Positions 1-9,062 of a stretch of DNA of 64,000 bases are shown here, one piece after another. Origin of the DNA: Bacteroidales bacterium UBA4179 (lineage in GTDB: Bacteria; Bacteroidota; Bacteroidia; Bacteroidales; Dysgonomonadaceae); assembly GCA_002381125.1 (NCBI GenBank), contig DFUT01000024.1, forward strand, positions 1 to 64,000, read 5' to 3'. The stretch's first letter is position 1. Each line of letters opens with the position of its first letter. The position numbers and the translations under genes were made by a program. The notes beneath the pieces are model-generated. The model had not been told where the DNA came from. It made no database searches and saw nothing but the letters and a program-made list of their open reading frames with translations.

Positions 1-44
1 CATGCATATGATAAGATTTCAGTATGTATTAAAAACAAAAATTT

Positions 45-536
45 ATGAAGCATGTAAAGTTTTGCCTTCTTGTAATAGCTTCGCTTATGATGTCCTCGGG
101 TTCGATCAAAACGGGAGAGCCTTGTATAGGTTGTTATCCCGGCGAACGGATTCCGAATATCGTGTTGCACGATATCGGGGGGAACATGCTTGATTTAAGC
201 GAATACAAAGGCAAAAAAGTAATTGTAAATTTCTGGGCCACATACGATGCTTGCTCAAGAGCATCGAATATCCGGATACACAATTTCTTAAAAGAAAATT
301 ATCCGAATATTGCGTATTTGTCTATTGCTTTTGATGAAAACAGAAGTGTGTTTGAAAAGACGATACGCTGGGATAGGCTCGAAATTGAATCGCAATTTTG
401 CGATGCGAAAGGACCCCGTTCCGAGATATATAAAAAATTTAGCTTGAACAAAGGTTTTAAAAATTATTTGATTGATGAGAATGGGGTGATTATCGACATG
501 AATGTGACTCCGGAAAAGTTGAAAGTCATTCTTTAA
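45..536 (+). CDS. Thioredoxin-fold (TlpA/AhpC-TSA-like) exported protein with degenerate active site
   Basis: A 163-residue protein with a hydrophobic N-terminal segment (about residues 4-18) that looks like a signal peptide, followed by a thioredoxin-like domain. The strand 'KKVIVNFWAT' is the usual TlpA/redoxin entry to the active site, but the WCxxC motif is replaced by 'TYDACSRAS', so no CxxC pair is present. The later 'YLIDENGVIIDMNVTPEKL' is the typical C-terminal redoxin strand and helix. Bacteroidota carry many such TlpA-like periplasmic proteins. The fold is clear; oxidoreductase activity is doubtful because the paired cysteines are missing. It converges on the GH95 gene and shares a terminator with it. 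The ATG at 45 was chosen because the signal peptide starts there; only 44 bases of upstream sequence are visible. Confidence 0.85.
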   Translation: MKHVKFCLLVIASLMMSSGSIKTGEPCIGCYPGERIPNIVLHDIGGNMLDLSEYKGKKVIVNFWATYDACSRASNIRIHNFLKENYPNIAYLSIAFDENRSVFEKTIRWDRLEIESQFCDAKGPRSEIYKKFSLNKGFKNYLIDENGVIIDMNVTPEKLKVIL

Positions 537-552
537 TTTCCGACAAAACGAT

Positions 553-593
553 AAAAGGAAACTGTTTGGAATCAATTTGAACAGTTTCCTTTT
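553..593. terminator. Bidirectional intrinsic terminator
   Basis: Perfect 14-bp inverted repeat (553-566 with 580-593) and a 13-base loop. The arms start with an A-tract and end with a T-tract, so it can terminate transcription from both sides. It sits between the convergent thioredoxin-like gene (stop 536) and the GH95 gene (stop 641). Confidence 0.85.
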
Positions 594-640
594 TGCATTT
601 TCACCTCCCTCGGAGATGTTTGGTTGAATTTTTGAGTTTT

Positions 641-3061
641 TTATTCGCCGGAATTTATATCGATAACGACGATGTCTCCTTTTTTCATCGGAAGCGAAAT
701 ATATTCCTCTCGCTTGTCGGACGTTTTCTTGTTTAATGTTATTGTTTGGGCATAGGGAGGGATTTTTATTTTGAAGGTATGATTTGCATGTGATCGGATG
801 GTGATTGAAGTTGCTTTTTTGTTTTCCCATTGTGCGTTAACTTCTCCTCCGCCACGGACACACAAACCCTTGAAGCTGCCGGTTGCCCAATTGTCGGGGA
901 GTGCGGGGAGCAATTCGATGTATCCGTCTTGGCTTTGGATGAGCATTTCGGCAATGCCGGCCGTTCCTCCAAAGTTCCCATCGATTTGAAATGGCGGATG
1001 GGCGCAGAAAAGATTGGGATAGGTTCCACCTCCTTGCTCCGACATGGATGTTTCTTTGTCGATAGCCGGGTGAAGAAGGTTTTTCAACAATTTATAAGCT
1101 CTGTTCCCGTCGTGAAGGCGTGCCCAAAAGCTTATTTTCCATGCGCGCGACCAACCGGTGCCTCCATCTCCCCTTCGTTCCAGTGTTTTACGGGCTGCTT
1201 CTGCCAATTGTGGTGTTTTGTGAGGGGATATCCGATTGGAGGGATATAAGGCATATAAATGCGATACGTGGCGGTGGTGCGGATCTACCTCTTCATAATC
1301 GTACAGCCATTCCTGCAAGTAGCCTTTGGGGCTGATCTGCAAAGGAGGCAGTTTGGGTTTTGCTGCCTTGATTTTTTCGACGGTTTCATCCCGAATATCG
1401 AGGATTTCGGCAGCTTTAAGTACATTGTCAAACAATTCGCCAATAATTTCCACGTCCATTGTTGGTCCCATGCATACATAAACGGGCTCTTTGCTTCCGG
1501 GCAAATAAAACGCATTTTCAGGCGAAGACGATGGGGCGGTTACCAACCACCCATGCATAGGTTCTTCTATCATGTTGGTCAGGAAAAAATCGGCTGCTCC
1601 CTTCAGGGTAGGGTAGATGGTTCGTAAATAGACGCTATCTTGCGTGAAAGCGTAATGTTCCCATAAATGCTGACAGAGCCATGCTCCTCCGGTATTGGTT
1701 GCGCCCCACGACGCATGTTCGGCAGGTGCCGTAAATCGCCAGGGATTGGTAATTACGTGGGCTACCCAACCTTCGGCTCCATAGAATGTTTTTGAAGTGG
1801 CGGTTCCCGACGGGACGAGCGCTTGTGTGAAATCGAGCAAAGGTGTGTGCAGATCGGATAGATTACACACTTCCGCAGGCCAATAATTCATTTGTACATT
1901 GATATTCAGATGATAATCGCCATTCCATGGCGTTTGCACGGTATTGGCCCACATTCCCTGCAAATTAAGCGGAAGAGAATTTTCACGCGTTCCGCTAATC
2001 ATTAGGTATCGGCCAAATTGGAAGTATAAGGCGGCAAAGGAAGGATCGTTGCTTTGCTGAAAATCTTTCAGACGTTCATCGGTAGGCAAATCGTTGTTTT
2101 GTTTGCCTAAATTCAGTTCCACGCGATCGAATTTATCGCGGTAAATGCCGATATGGTCGCTTTTCAGTTTCTTGTAAGGCATTTTTATGCCTTTTGATAG
2201 CAATTCATTCACACTCATCCGATAATTTTTGTCCAACATGTCGGTAGAAGTGGAGATTAAAATGATTGCCTCATCGGCATCCGTAAGCGATAATGATGAA
2301 TTTTCAGACGCAAGAGTGCCTCCTTTGTTCAAAATTTGCAATTTGGTGAGATAACGAACGCCTTTATCGGTATTGTACCCATCGTTTAGTTGCCCTTCCA
2401 TATACATGACATTGTTTTTTATGGATATTGTTGCTCTTTCGGGACGAGAGAGGGCCAATTCAAAATTAATGCTTTTTTTCTTGTTCGACGTAAGGCGGAT
2501 TATCAGGATATCATTTGCAAACGATGCAAAGTATTCACGTGTATATTTCGTATTTCCTTTTTGAAAATGGGTATAAGCAATGGCATCGTTCAGCGAAAGC
2601 GTTCGTCGATAGTTATCGACGGGATCGTTGTTAGGGTACGAATAACGAATATGCAAATCTCCGAGCATCTGAAAACATCCATACGGGGCATCTTTTGCCT
2701 GCCCAAAAGCCGATCCTTTTCCTCCGCAGCGGAAATGTCGATACATGATGTTTTGGGCTTCAAGGTTTTTTCCTTCGAGCAGCAATTTTCGGATTTCGGG
2801 AAGGTAGCGAATAGCCTCGGGGTTCAATGCTTCCGGATCTTTGCTTCCCGACCACATGGCGATATCGTTCAAAACGATATGTTCCGTATCGATACCCCCA
2901 TCGGGCATCATGCCGATGCGTCCGTTCCCAAGCGGAAGAGTAGCTTCCCAAATTGCGGCAGGCGAAGTATATTGCAATACGAGACGGTTTTCCGAAGTTT
3001 TCGATGTGCAAACCGAAAGGGGGAGTAGAATGAAAAGAAGACCGTAAAAATATTTCTTCAT
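641..3061 (-). CDS. Alpha-L-fucosidase, glycoside hydrolase family 95 (lipoprotein)
   Basis: An 806-residue protein with a lipoprotein signal (Cys18 after 'LPLSV'), so probably anchored on the periplasmic or outer face. The start of the mature domain, 'TSPAAIWEATLPLGNGRIG', is the hallmark N-terminal motif of GH95, and the central 'NLQGMWANT' and 'HLNINVQMNYWPAE' blocks are the conserved barrel motifs around the catalytic Asn residues. GH95 enzymes remove terminal L-fucose by an inverting mechanism, mostly alpha-1,2-linked fucose on host or milk glycans; some act on galactose in xyloglucan. Length fits the family. Its ATG follows the GH29 stop by one base, so the two are almost certainly translated together as the last genes of the fucose locus. 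Confidence 0.95.
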   Translation of the reverse strand: MKKYFYGLLFILLPLSVCTSKTSENRLVLQYTSPAAIWEATLPLGNGRIGMMPDGGIDTEHIVLNDIAMWSGSKDPEALNPEAIRYLPEIRKLLLEGKNLEAQNIMYRHFRCGGKGSAFGQAKDAPYGCFQMLGDLHIRYSYPNNDPVDNYRRTLSLNDAIAYTHFQKGNTKYTREYFASFANDILIIRLTSNKKKSINFELALSRPERATISIKNNVMYMEGQLNDGYNTDKGVRYLTKLQILNKGGTLASENSSLSLTDADEAIILISTSTDMLDKNYRMSVNELLSKGIKMPYKKLKSDHIGIYRDKFDRVELNLGKQNNDLPTDERLKDFQQSNDPSFAALYFQFGRYLMISGTRENSLPLNLQGMWANTVQTPWNGDYHLNINVQMNYWPAEVCNLSDLHTPLLDFTQALVPSGTATSKTFYGAEGWVAHVITNPWRFTAPAEHASWGATNTGGAWLCQHLWEHYAFTQDSVYLRTIYPTLKGAADFFLTNMIEEPMHGWLVTAPSSSPENAFYLPGSKEPVYVCMGPTMDVEIIGELFDNVLKAAEILDIRDETVEKIKAAKPKLPPLQISPKGYLQEWLYDYEEVDPHHRHVSHLYALYPSNRISPHKTPQLAEAARKTLERRGDGGTGWSRAWKISFWARLHDGNRAYKLLKNLLHPAIDKETSMSEQGGGTYPNLFCAHPPFQIDGNFGGTAGIAEMLIQSQDGYIELLPALPDNWATGSFKGLCVRGGGEVNAQWENKKATSITIRSHANHTFKIKIPPYAQTITLNKKTSDKREEYISLPMKKGDIVVIDINSGE

Positions 3062-3062
3062 A

Positions 3063-4529
3063 TCAATATACCTCTACATTGGACAACACCGGGCATGCTT
3101 TGGAATCCAAGATATTGACCCTTATTTTTTGTGTGGTCACGGGATCCACTTTTACTATTCTTTTGTAACCGATGGTGGTTCCTTCGGAAATTTGGTGCCA
3201 TTTATTATCTTTCCATGCATCTATCGAAAACGATTTGATTCTTTGCCCCAATTTGATGTATTCTTGCAACAGAACATAGGAAACGGTTTGTGGTTTACCG
3301 AAGTCGATTTCGAACCGGCCGGTGTTTTCCTCGTCGTCCGTTGCCCAGTAAGTTTCCTTATTGCCGTCTATTAAGTTCAGGGGAACATATTTTTTCGATT
3401 TTCCTCTGTAAGCGGATGCTTTTACCGAAGCTCCTTCTGCCAAGTTGTTTGCAAAAACGGAATCCAACATGTGTTTGAAACCTTGAAGCGATTTCACGTC
3501 GTTTTCATGAATTAGTCCCCTTCTGTCGGGCGGAATGTTCAACAATAGGACAGCACCACGGCCTACCGATGTCAAATAAATATCGAAAAGCTGTTCCGGA
3601 GTTTTTACCAATGTATCTTCTTCGGAATGATAGAACCATCCCGGACGGATGGATACATCGGCTTCGGCAGGAATCCATTTTGTACCGTCGATAGATCCTG
3701 TTTTCAACAAATCGCCGATCCCCGGTTTTCCCGGGTAAAGCGTGTCGGGGGTAAGGGTATTCCAATTGGTCTCTCCGGCACATCCCTTTTCGTTTCCTAC
3801 CCATCTGATATCGGGACCGGCATCGCTGAAGAAAAGGACCTGTGGTTGAATGTTGCGTATCAAGGCCAAGGTTGTTGGCCAATCGTAATACGTTTTGGGA
3901 TCTATTTTTCGGGTTTCTCTTGCGCCGCCGTAATAGCCGTCTCCACCGTTGGCGCCATCGAACCACATTTCGAAAACGGGGCCGTAATTCGTGAACAATT
4001 CCTTGAGCTGATTCCTGTAATAGTCGATATAGGCAGGTTTCCCGTAATCTTTGTGGTTTCTGTCCCAAGGCGAAAGATAAACTCCAAATTTCAGGTTGTA
4101 TTTTCGGCATGCTTCGCTTACTTCTTTTACAAGGTCTCCTTTCCCGTTTTTGTACGGACTGTTTTTTATGGAATGTTCCGTATATTCCGATGGCCACAGG
4201 CAAAATCCGTCATGATGTTTACAGGTTAGGATAACACCTTTGAATCCGGTGTCTTTGAGAGTCGAGATCCATTGATCGACATTCAAGGCCGAGGGATTGA
4301 ACAACGTTGGGCTTTCATCGCCGTATCCCCATTCGCGACCGGTGAAGGTGTTTATGGTAAAATGGATGAAAGCGTTTGTTTCCATTTCGTGCCATGCCAG
4401 TTGATTTTCAGACGGTACAGGCAATACGGGTGCCGGTGGTTCGACAGTTTTTTTCGGTTGGCACGAAATCAGTGCGATGCAAGTCAGAATTAAAATTAGT
4501 GATCCAATGCGGTAATTGTATTTTATCAT
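3063..4529 (-). CDS. Alpha-L-fucosidase, glycoside hydrolase family 29 with C-terminal F5/8-type domain
   Basis: A 488-residue lipoprotein (Cys23 after 'ALIS'). The catalytic barrel begins at 'WHEMETNAFIHFTINTFTG', contains 'LTCKHHDGFCLWPS', and carries the nucleophile Asp (about residue 191) in 'FEMWFDGANG'. The last 100 or so residues ('YVPLNLIDGNKETYWATDD') form a discoidin/F5/8C-like carbohydrate-binding domain. GH29 enzymes are retaining and generally cleave alpha-1,3/1,4/1,6 fucose, complementing GH95. I chose the ATG at 4529, not the ORF start at 4604, because it places the lipoprotein signal at the N-terminus and avoids overlap with fucP (stop 4546). It is followed by the GH95 gene with a one-base gap. 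Confidence 0.95.
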   Translation of the reverse strand: MIKYNYRIGSLILILTCIALISCQPKKTVEPPAPVLPVPSENQLAWHEMETNAFIHFTINTFTGREWGYGDESPTLFNPSALNVDQWISTLKDTGFKGVILTCKHHDGFCLWPSEYTEHSIKNSPYKNGKGDLVKEVSEACRKYNLKFGVYLSPWDRNHKDYGKPAYIDYYRNQLKELFTNYGPVFEMWFDGANGGDGYYGGARETRKIDPKTYYDWPTTLALIRNIQPQVLFFSDAGPDIRWVGNEKGCAGETNWNTLTPDTLYPGKPGIGDLLKTGSIDGTKWIPAEADVSIRPGWFYHSEEDTLVKTPEQLFDIYLTSVGRGAVLLLNIPPDRRGLIHENDVKSLQGFKHMLDSVFANNLAEGASVKASAYRGKSKKYVPLNLIDGNKETYWATDDEENTGRFEIDFGKPQTVSYVLLQEYIKLGQRIKSFSIDAWKDNKWHQISEGTTIGYKRIVKVDPVTTQKIRVNILDSKACPVLSNVEVY

Positions 4530-4545
4530 ATTGTGTAATTTATTT

Positions 4546-5886
4546 TTAATTGACGTATAGTGTTGTTTTTGCTTTTTTACTTCTTTTATAGGCTTGACTT
4601 CCATACCAAGCTACAACTATGAAGCATATGAACGGCAGAATAAAGGAGGCATTTACGGCCGGAAACGATTTGCCGATTGTTCCCAAATCGATGATAGCTG
4701 CTTGTACGGGAGGGAGTATGGAACCGCCCAAAATGGCCATAATTAGTCCGGCAGCACCAAATTTGGCATCTTCGCCCATTCCTTTCAGGGCAATGCCGTA
4801 AATGGTTGGGAACATGAGCGACATACATGCCGATACGGCTACCAGGCAATAAAGGCCGTGAATATCTTGGAGAAAGATTACGCCAAGAGTAAAGACGCCC
4901 GCCGCAATGGCCAATGTGCGAAGCAATTTTCCGGGATTAAAGAATTTAAGCAGGTAGGTGCAAATGAACCGGCTGGAGCAGAAAATAATCATAGCTACGA
5001 TATTGTATTGCTGCGAGAGTATTTCCGCTGCCTGTTCTTCCATGCCTTGTGCCATAAAAACACGTGTTCCGTACTGAATGATGAAGGTCCAACACATGAT
5101 TTGAGCTCCCACATAAAAAAATTGTGCGATTACTCCCTGACGGTAATTGGGAATAGAGAATATGCGTTTTAATGTGGGGAAAAAATTGATTTCATTCGAT
5201 GAGTCGTCGTTTTCGGGCATATTGGTCAGAAGGATAATGATGAACATGGCGGTAACGATGCCCCCGATTACGAGATAGGGATTAATCAGAATGGCGAGAT
5301 CGGATTGTTTAAGCGCTTCAAACTCTGTAATGTCGAGTGTTGCGCGTTCTGTCGTGCTCATGGGATTGAGTCGTGCCTGAATAAAATTCATGGCCACGTA
5401 CATTCCGGCCAGTGATCCCAACGGATTGAACGACTGTGCCAGGTTGAGCCGTCGAGTGGCCGTTTCTTCCGGACCCATCGTCAAAATATAGGGGTTGGCA
5501 CTGGTTTCCAAAAACGACAAGCCACAGGTGAGAATGAAATAGGCTAAAAGAAACGGATAGTAGTTTCCCGATACTTTGGCAGGAAAAAACAAAAAAGCAC
5601 CTACCGCATAGAGTCCCAATCCCATTAAAATGCCCGCCTTATAGGAATGTTTTCTGATGAATATGGCAGCCGGGAATGCCATTGCAAAATATCCTCCATA
5701 GAACGCTACCTGTACTAACGCTCCCTGTGTTACATTCATTCGGAAAATTTTAGAGAATGCTTTTACCATCGGATTGGTAATATCGTTGGCAAATCCCCAT
5801 AAGGCAAAACAGCAGGTAACAAGAATGAAAGGAACAAGGAAGTTTTGCCCATTTTTTTTAAGAAGGGGTTGTTTTATTTTTTCCAT
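4546..5886 (-). CDS. fucP: L-fucose:H+ symporter FucP
   Basis: A 446-residue major facilitator superfamily permease with about 12 hydrophobic segments. The N-terminal 'FVLVTCCFALWGFANDITNPMVKAF' region and 'FLETSANPYILTMGP' are characteristic of the FucP/GluP sugar:proton symporter family. It imports the fucose freed by the two fucosidases encoded immediately downstream. It lies 120 bases after fucI, and that gap contains a long stem-loop, so fucI and fucP may be expressed at different levels. FucP homologues can also take glucose or galactose, but the position next to fucI and two fucosidases favours L-fucose. Confidence 0.95.
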   Translation of the reverse strand: MEKIKQPLLKKNGQNFLVPFILVTCCFALWGFANDITNPMVKAFSKIFRMNVTQGALVQVAFYGGYFAMAFPAAIFIRKHSYKAGILMGLGLYAVGAFLFFPAKVSGNYYPFLLAYFILTCGLSFLETSANPYILTMGPEETATRRLNLAQSFNPLGSLAGMYVAMNFIQARLNPMSTTERATLDITEFEALKQSDLAILINPYLVIGGIVTAMFIIILLTNMPENDDSSNEINFFPTLKRIFSIPNYRQGVIAQFFYVGAQIMCWTFIIQYGTRVFMAQGMEEQAAEILSQQYNIVAMIIFCSSRFICTYLLKFFNPGKLLRTLAIAAGVFTLGVIFLQDIHGLYCLVAVSACMSLMFPTIYGIALKGMGEDAKFGAAGLIMAILGGSILPPVQAAIIDLGTIGKSFPAVNASFILPFICFIVVAWYGSQAYKRSKKAKTTLYVN

Positions 5887-5913
5887 TTGTGTTATTGTAT
5901 TTGACCTACAAAC

Positions 5914-5965
5914 AGCATCCGGCTTATCCGTTTAATTGAATTTGCGAAACAATAAGCCGAATGCT
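5914..5965. promoter_or_regulatory. Long stem-loop between fucI and fucP
   Basis: Inverted repeat with 14-base arms (5914-5927 and 5952-5965). Only one position is not Watson-Crick, and it becomes a G-U pair in the minus-strand RNA. Loop 24 bases. There is no U-tract directly after it in the direction of transcription, so it is more likely an mRNA-processing or stability element than a terminator. Confidence 0.55.
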
Positions 5966-6006
5966 ATTCTCTTTTGATCTTTCCGTTTTTTTTATTTTCT
6001 TGTTTC

Positions 6007-7776
6007 TTATTTATAAATCGGTCCGAAATTTTTGCATGCACGGAAATCGGCTCCTTCTTTTTCCATTCCGAAGGCATTCCATGCCGATGGGCGGAAGATA
6101 TCGCTCTCTTCTACGTTGTGCATGCATACCGGGATGCGAAGAATCGAAGCCAGTGTGATCAAATCTCCCCCAATATGACCGTAACTGATGGCTCCGTGAT
6201 TGGCACCCCAGTTGTTCATTACCGAATAAACATCCTTGAAAGCCCCCTTACCTGTCAGACGTGGTGCAAACCATGTTGTTGGCCATGTTTTGTCGGTGCG
6301 CCTGTTGATGATGTCGTGCACTTCGGGGTCGAGATCTACTGTCCAACCTTCAGCCAATTGCAAAACGGGACCTAATCCGTCTACAATGTTCACTCGTGAC
6401 ATGGTTACAGGCATTCCGCCACGCGTCAGGAACGTGGAAGAAAAACCACCTCCACGGAAATAATCGCGATCGGCGGGCGACCATGTAGTGGCTGCCAAAC
6501 AAGCTTCTACTTCTTCTTGGGTGATGTTCCATGGTTCTTTCATGGCCGGTTGTCCGTTTAATGTTTGTTGACCGGTACCGTCAAGTGTGGTTGCTCCCGA
6601 ATTGATAAGATGGATAACCCCATTGGCTGCCAATCCTGTAAGCTCTTTTCCCGTAACGCGTTTCACGGCTTGTGGGCTCCAATACGTGCGGACATCGGAA
6701 AAGATTTGTGCCTTGTTGGTAAGCAAATGATTGAACAGCATGGCAACTCCGTTTAGCGAATCGTTTTCCGTTGCCAGGAGATAGGCTTCGCGAATGCCGT
6801 TCCAGTCGAATGAGCTGTTTAAGATGGTTTCACTGAAATCGCCGTTTGGCAAGAAGTCCGTCCACTGACGTTGTCCTTGAAATCCGGCCAGAATGGCATT
6901 GTGTCCAATGGCTTCTTCTTTGAATCCCATTTCCCTGAGCTTGGGATTGCCTTTCATGAGGTCGCGGATAATGATGGTCATTTTTACTACAAATTCCCAG
7001 TCTTTATCTTTTTCGGCACGACTTTTTTGCTTTTCAGGGCGATTGTAATCCGTCCCTTCGTTCACTTTACAGTATTTTTCTGTCCAAGCCATCGCCTTTT
7101 CAAATTCTTCATGATCGTAAATACCCTCTTTCATGCGGCGGATGATTTCGGTAGAATCGACCGATTCGTTCCGCATACCTAGGTATTTTTGGAAGAAGTC
7201 GGGATTGACAATAGATCCTGCTATGCCCATAGCTACGCTGCCGATGGAAAGATAGGATTTCCCTCTCATGGTGGCTGTTGCCTGAGCAGCACGAGCAAAA
7301 CGGAGGATTTTTTCTGCCACGTCTTCGGGAATCGAATCATCGTTGATGTCTTGCACATCGTGTCCGTAAATACCGAAGGCGGGTAAACCCTTTTGTGAAT
7401 GGGCGGCCAGAACGGCTGCCAGATAAACTGCTCCGGGGCGTTCCGTTCCGTTGAATCCCCACACGGCCTTCGGGTAATGTGGATTCATGTCCATCGTTTC
7501 TGTTCCATAGCACCAACTGGCGGTTACCGTGATGGTTGAACCGACACCCTCGCGCTCGAATTTTTCGGCGCAGGCTGCACTTTCTCCGACGCGACCGATG
7601 GTGCTGTCGGCGATGACACATTCAACAGGACTTCCGTCTCCGTTTTTCAGATTTGAACTAATGAGCCGCGCAACATTTTTTGCCAGGTTCATCGTTTTTT
7701 CTTCGAGGCTTTCTCTTACGCCTCCTTGACGCCCGTCTATCGTGGGGCGGATACCGATTTTAGGATACTTTGCCAT
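6007..7776 (-). CDS. fucI: L-fucose isomerase
   Basis: A 589-residue protein, almost exactly the length of E. coli FucI (591). It interconverts L-fucose and L-fuculose (also D-arabinose/D-ribulose) in the cytoplasm as a Mn2+-dependent hexamer. The N-terminus 'PKIGIRPTIDGRQGGVRESLE', the metal-site segments 'ATENDSLNG', 'SDVRTYWSP' and 'SYGHIGGD', and 'HLINSGATTLDGTG' all match the family. It follows the GntR regulator by about 104 bases. Fuculokinase and fuculose-phosphate aldolase, which lie between fucI and fucP in Bacteroides thetaiotaomicron, are missing here. Confidence 0.97.
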   Translation of the reverse strand: MAKYPKIGIRPTIDGRQGGVRESLEEKTMNLAKNVARLISSNLKNGDGSPVECVIADSTIGRVGESAACAEKFEREGVGSTITVTASWCYGTETMDMNPHYPKAVWGFNGTERPGAVYLAAVLAAHSQKGLPAFGIYGHDVQDINDDSIPEDVAEKILRFARAAQATATMRGKSYLSIGSVAMGIAGSIVNPDFFQKYLGMRNESVDSTEIIRRMKEGIYDHEEFEKAMAWTEKYCKVNEGTDYNRPEKQKSRAEKDKDWEFVVKMTIIIRDLMKGNPKLREMGFKEEAIGHNAILAGFQGQRQWTDFLPNGDFSETILNSSFDWNGIREAYLLATENDSLNGVAMLFNHLLTNKAQIFSDVRTYWSPQAVKRVTGKELTGLAANGVIHLINSGATTLDGTGQQTLNGQPAMKEPWNITQEEVEACLAATTWSPADRDYFRGGGFSSTFLTRGGMPVTMSRVNIVDGLGPVLQLAEGWTVDLDPEVHDIINRRTDKTWPTTWFAPRLTGKGAFKDVYSVMNNWGANHGAISYGHIGGDLITLASILRIPVCMHNVEESDIFRPSAWNAFGMEKEGADFRACKNFGPIYK

Positions 7777-7880
7777 TTCCGTAATATTTTTTTTGTATTA
7801 TAAAATTTGGTCTGTGTCACACTATTGAAAACGGATATTGAAAATTGCTTTTTTTCTCGGAATGCAAACTATGTTTTCGA

Positions 7881-8864
7881 TCAGATTGAATTTCTGCGGT
7901 ATACATTGGTTGGCAAATAGAGTTGTATTTTTTCTCCTGTCAGAGCAAAATCTGCCGCAAGACTTCCCATCAGATCGAAATCGACGCTGATACTGCACAC
8001 GCCATCCCCAATGACTTCGTAAAAAGGATTTTCGTTGTATGCGATCAAACCGAAATCTTTCCCCATCGTCATGTTGTTTGACCTTGCCTGTTTGACGATT
8101 TTTACCACATCTGTTTGTTTGATGGCCAGATAACAGTGGTTCCGCTGAATTGGAGTTGTTTCCTTTATTTCGTCGAGAATTTCGAAGTCGAATCCATTGT
8201 CTTCGCAAAATCTTGAAAAATAAATTTTACTGCTCCGAGGATGTTTATGATGCTTGTTGAAAACAAATATCAGTTTTTTGTATCTCGACAATTCCTTTTT
8301 CAATGATTCAAGTGCATGATAAAAACTTTCGTCGAAGTCTTGGCATACGTATGAATAATCCTTTTTGTCGAATTTACCGAAATCGAGCAATAACAGGCGA
8401 TCGTTGCCAATTTTTTCCAGAACTTCGGAAAATTTTTCGTTGTCGTAATTCATTACGATATAGCGGTTATATTTTCCGGCTGCTTCATTGACAATCGTAT
8501 TGAATAAATTTTCGTTGTATTGATGGAACCATAAGTCTACCGTAAAACTTTCCGGAAGTTTTTTAACCAGACTGTTGTATAATGCTTCTTTAAATGGCGT
8601 GTATTCATCGAGCAGCAAAAAAATACGAGTTGACCGGTTCAGGACGTAGTAATTTTTTCCCTGAATGGAATCGATGATTCCTTTTTCTTTCAGCATCATT
8701 AAAGCCTTGAAAACCGTGTCGCGCGATACATTATATTTTTTGCTTAGAAAATTTATCGACGGCAACTTTTCGCCCACCTTGTATTCGTTCACAGTTATGG
8801 CTTGCTTGATAAAATCGGCCATTTGTTGAACCTTGGTCCGGCTGTGATTGAACTTTAACCCCAT
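7881..8864 (-). CDS. GntR-family transcriptional regulator of the fucose locus (FucR-like)
   Basis: From the ATG at 8864 the protein has 327 residues: an N-terminal GntR winged helix ('AITVNEYKVGEKLPSINFL', 'NVSRDTVFKALMMLKEKGI') and a C-terminal periplasmic-binding-protein-like sensor domain, the layout of Bacteroides FucR. It probably binds a fucose-pathway sugar and controls the downstream fucI-fucP-fucosidase genes. I rejected the longer ORF start at 8987 because the -7 promoter element at 8898-8905 lies between the two starts and the extra 41 residues look like non-coding sequence. Family assignment is firm; the ligand is inferred from context. Confidence 0.9.
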   Translation of the reverse strand: MGLKFNHSRTKVQQMADFIKQAITVNEYKVGEKLPSINFLSKKYNVSRDTVFKALMMLKEKGIIDSIQGKNYYVLNRSTRIFLLLDEYTPFKEALYNSLVKKLPESFTVDLWFHQYNENLFNTIVNEAAGKYNRYIVMNYDNEKFSEVLEKIGNDRLLLLDFGKFDKKDYSYVCQDFDESFYHALESLKKELSRYKKLIFVFNKHHKHPRSSKIYFSRFCEDNGFDFEILDEIKETTPIQRNHCYLAIKQTDVVKIVKQARSNNMTMGKDFGLIAYNENPFYEVIGDGVCSISVDFDLMGSLAADFALTGEKIQLYLPTNVYRRNSI

Positions 8865-8897
8865 GAGAACATTAACTGTGCTGAACTTATCTGAATC

Positions 8898-8905
8898 CAA
8901 AAGTA
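8898..8905 (-). promoter_or_regulatory. -7 promoter element for the GntR regulator
   Basis: TACTTTTG on the minus strand matches the Bacteroidota -7 consensus TAnnTTTG. It would start transcription about 27 bases ahead of the ATG at 8864. No clear -33 TTG is seen at the expected distance. Confidence 0.55.
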
Positions 8906-8966
8906 GAGGGTTTGCCCATAAATAAGAAATTATTTTATATGTTTTGCAACATGGTTTATCATTAAT

Positions 8967-9009
8967 CAAAAAATTAACCGGCAACACACTTCACAGGGTT
9001 TTGCCGGTT
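8967..9009 (-). terminator. Intrinsic terminator after the NigD-like gene
   Basis: A perfect 9-bp GC-containing stem (8976-8984 with 9001-9009, core ACCGGCAA) with a 16-base loop, followed on the minus strand by AATTTTTT. It separates the NigD-like gene (stop 9063) from the fucose regulator. Confidence 0.85.
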
Positions 9010-9062
9010 TTGGAAAATCAAAAAGTCATATAAGAAATAGAACTAATCGGTGTGGTTTTTTA

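Noticed and set aside
7812..7822. TGTGTCACAC palindrome upstream of fucI as a GntR operator
   Set aside because: Four-base arms are too short and no second copy was seen at the regulator's own promoter; left as an unproven possibility.
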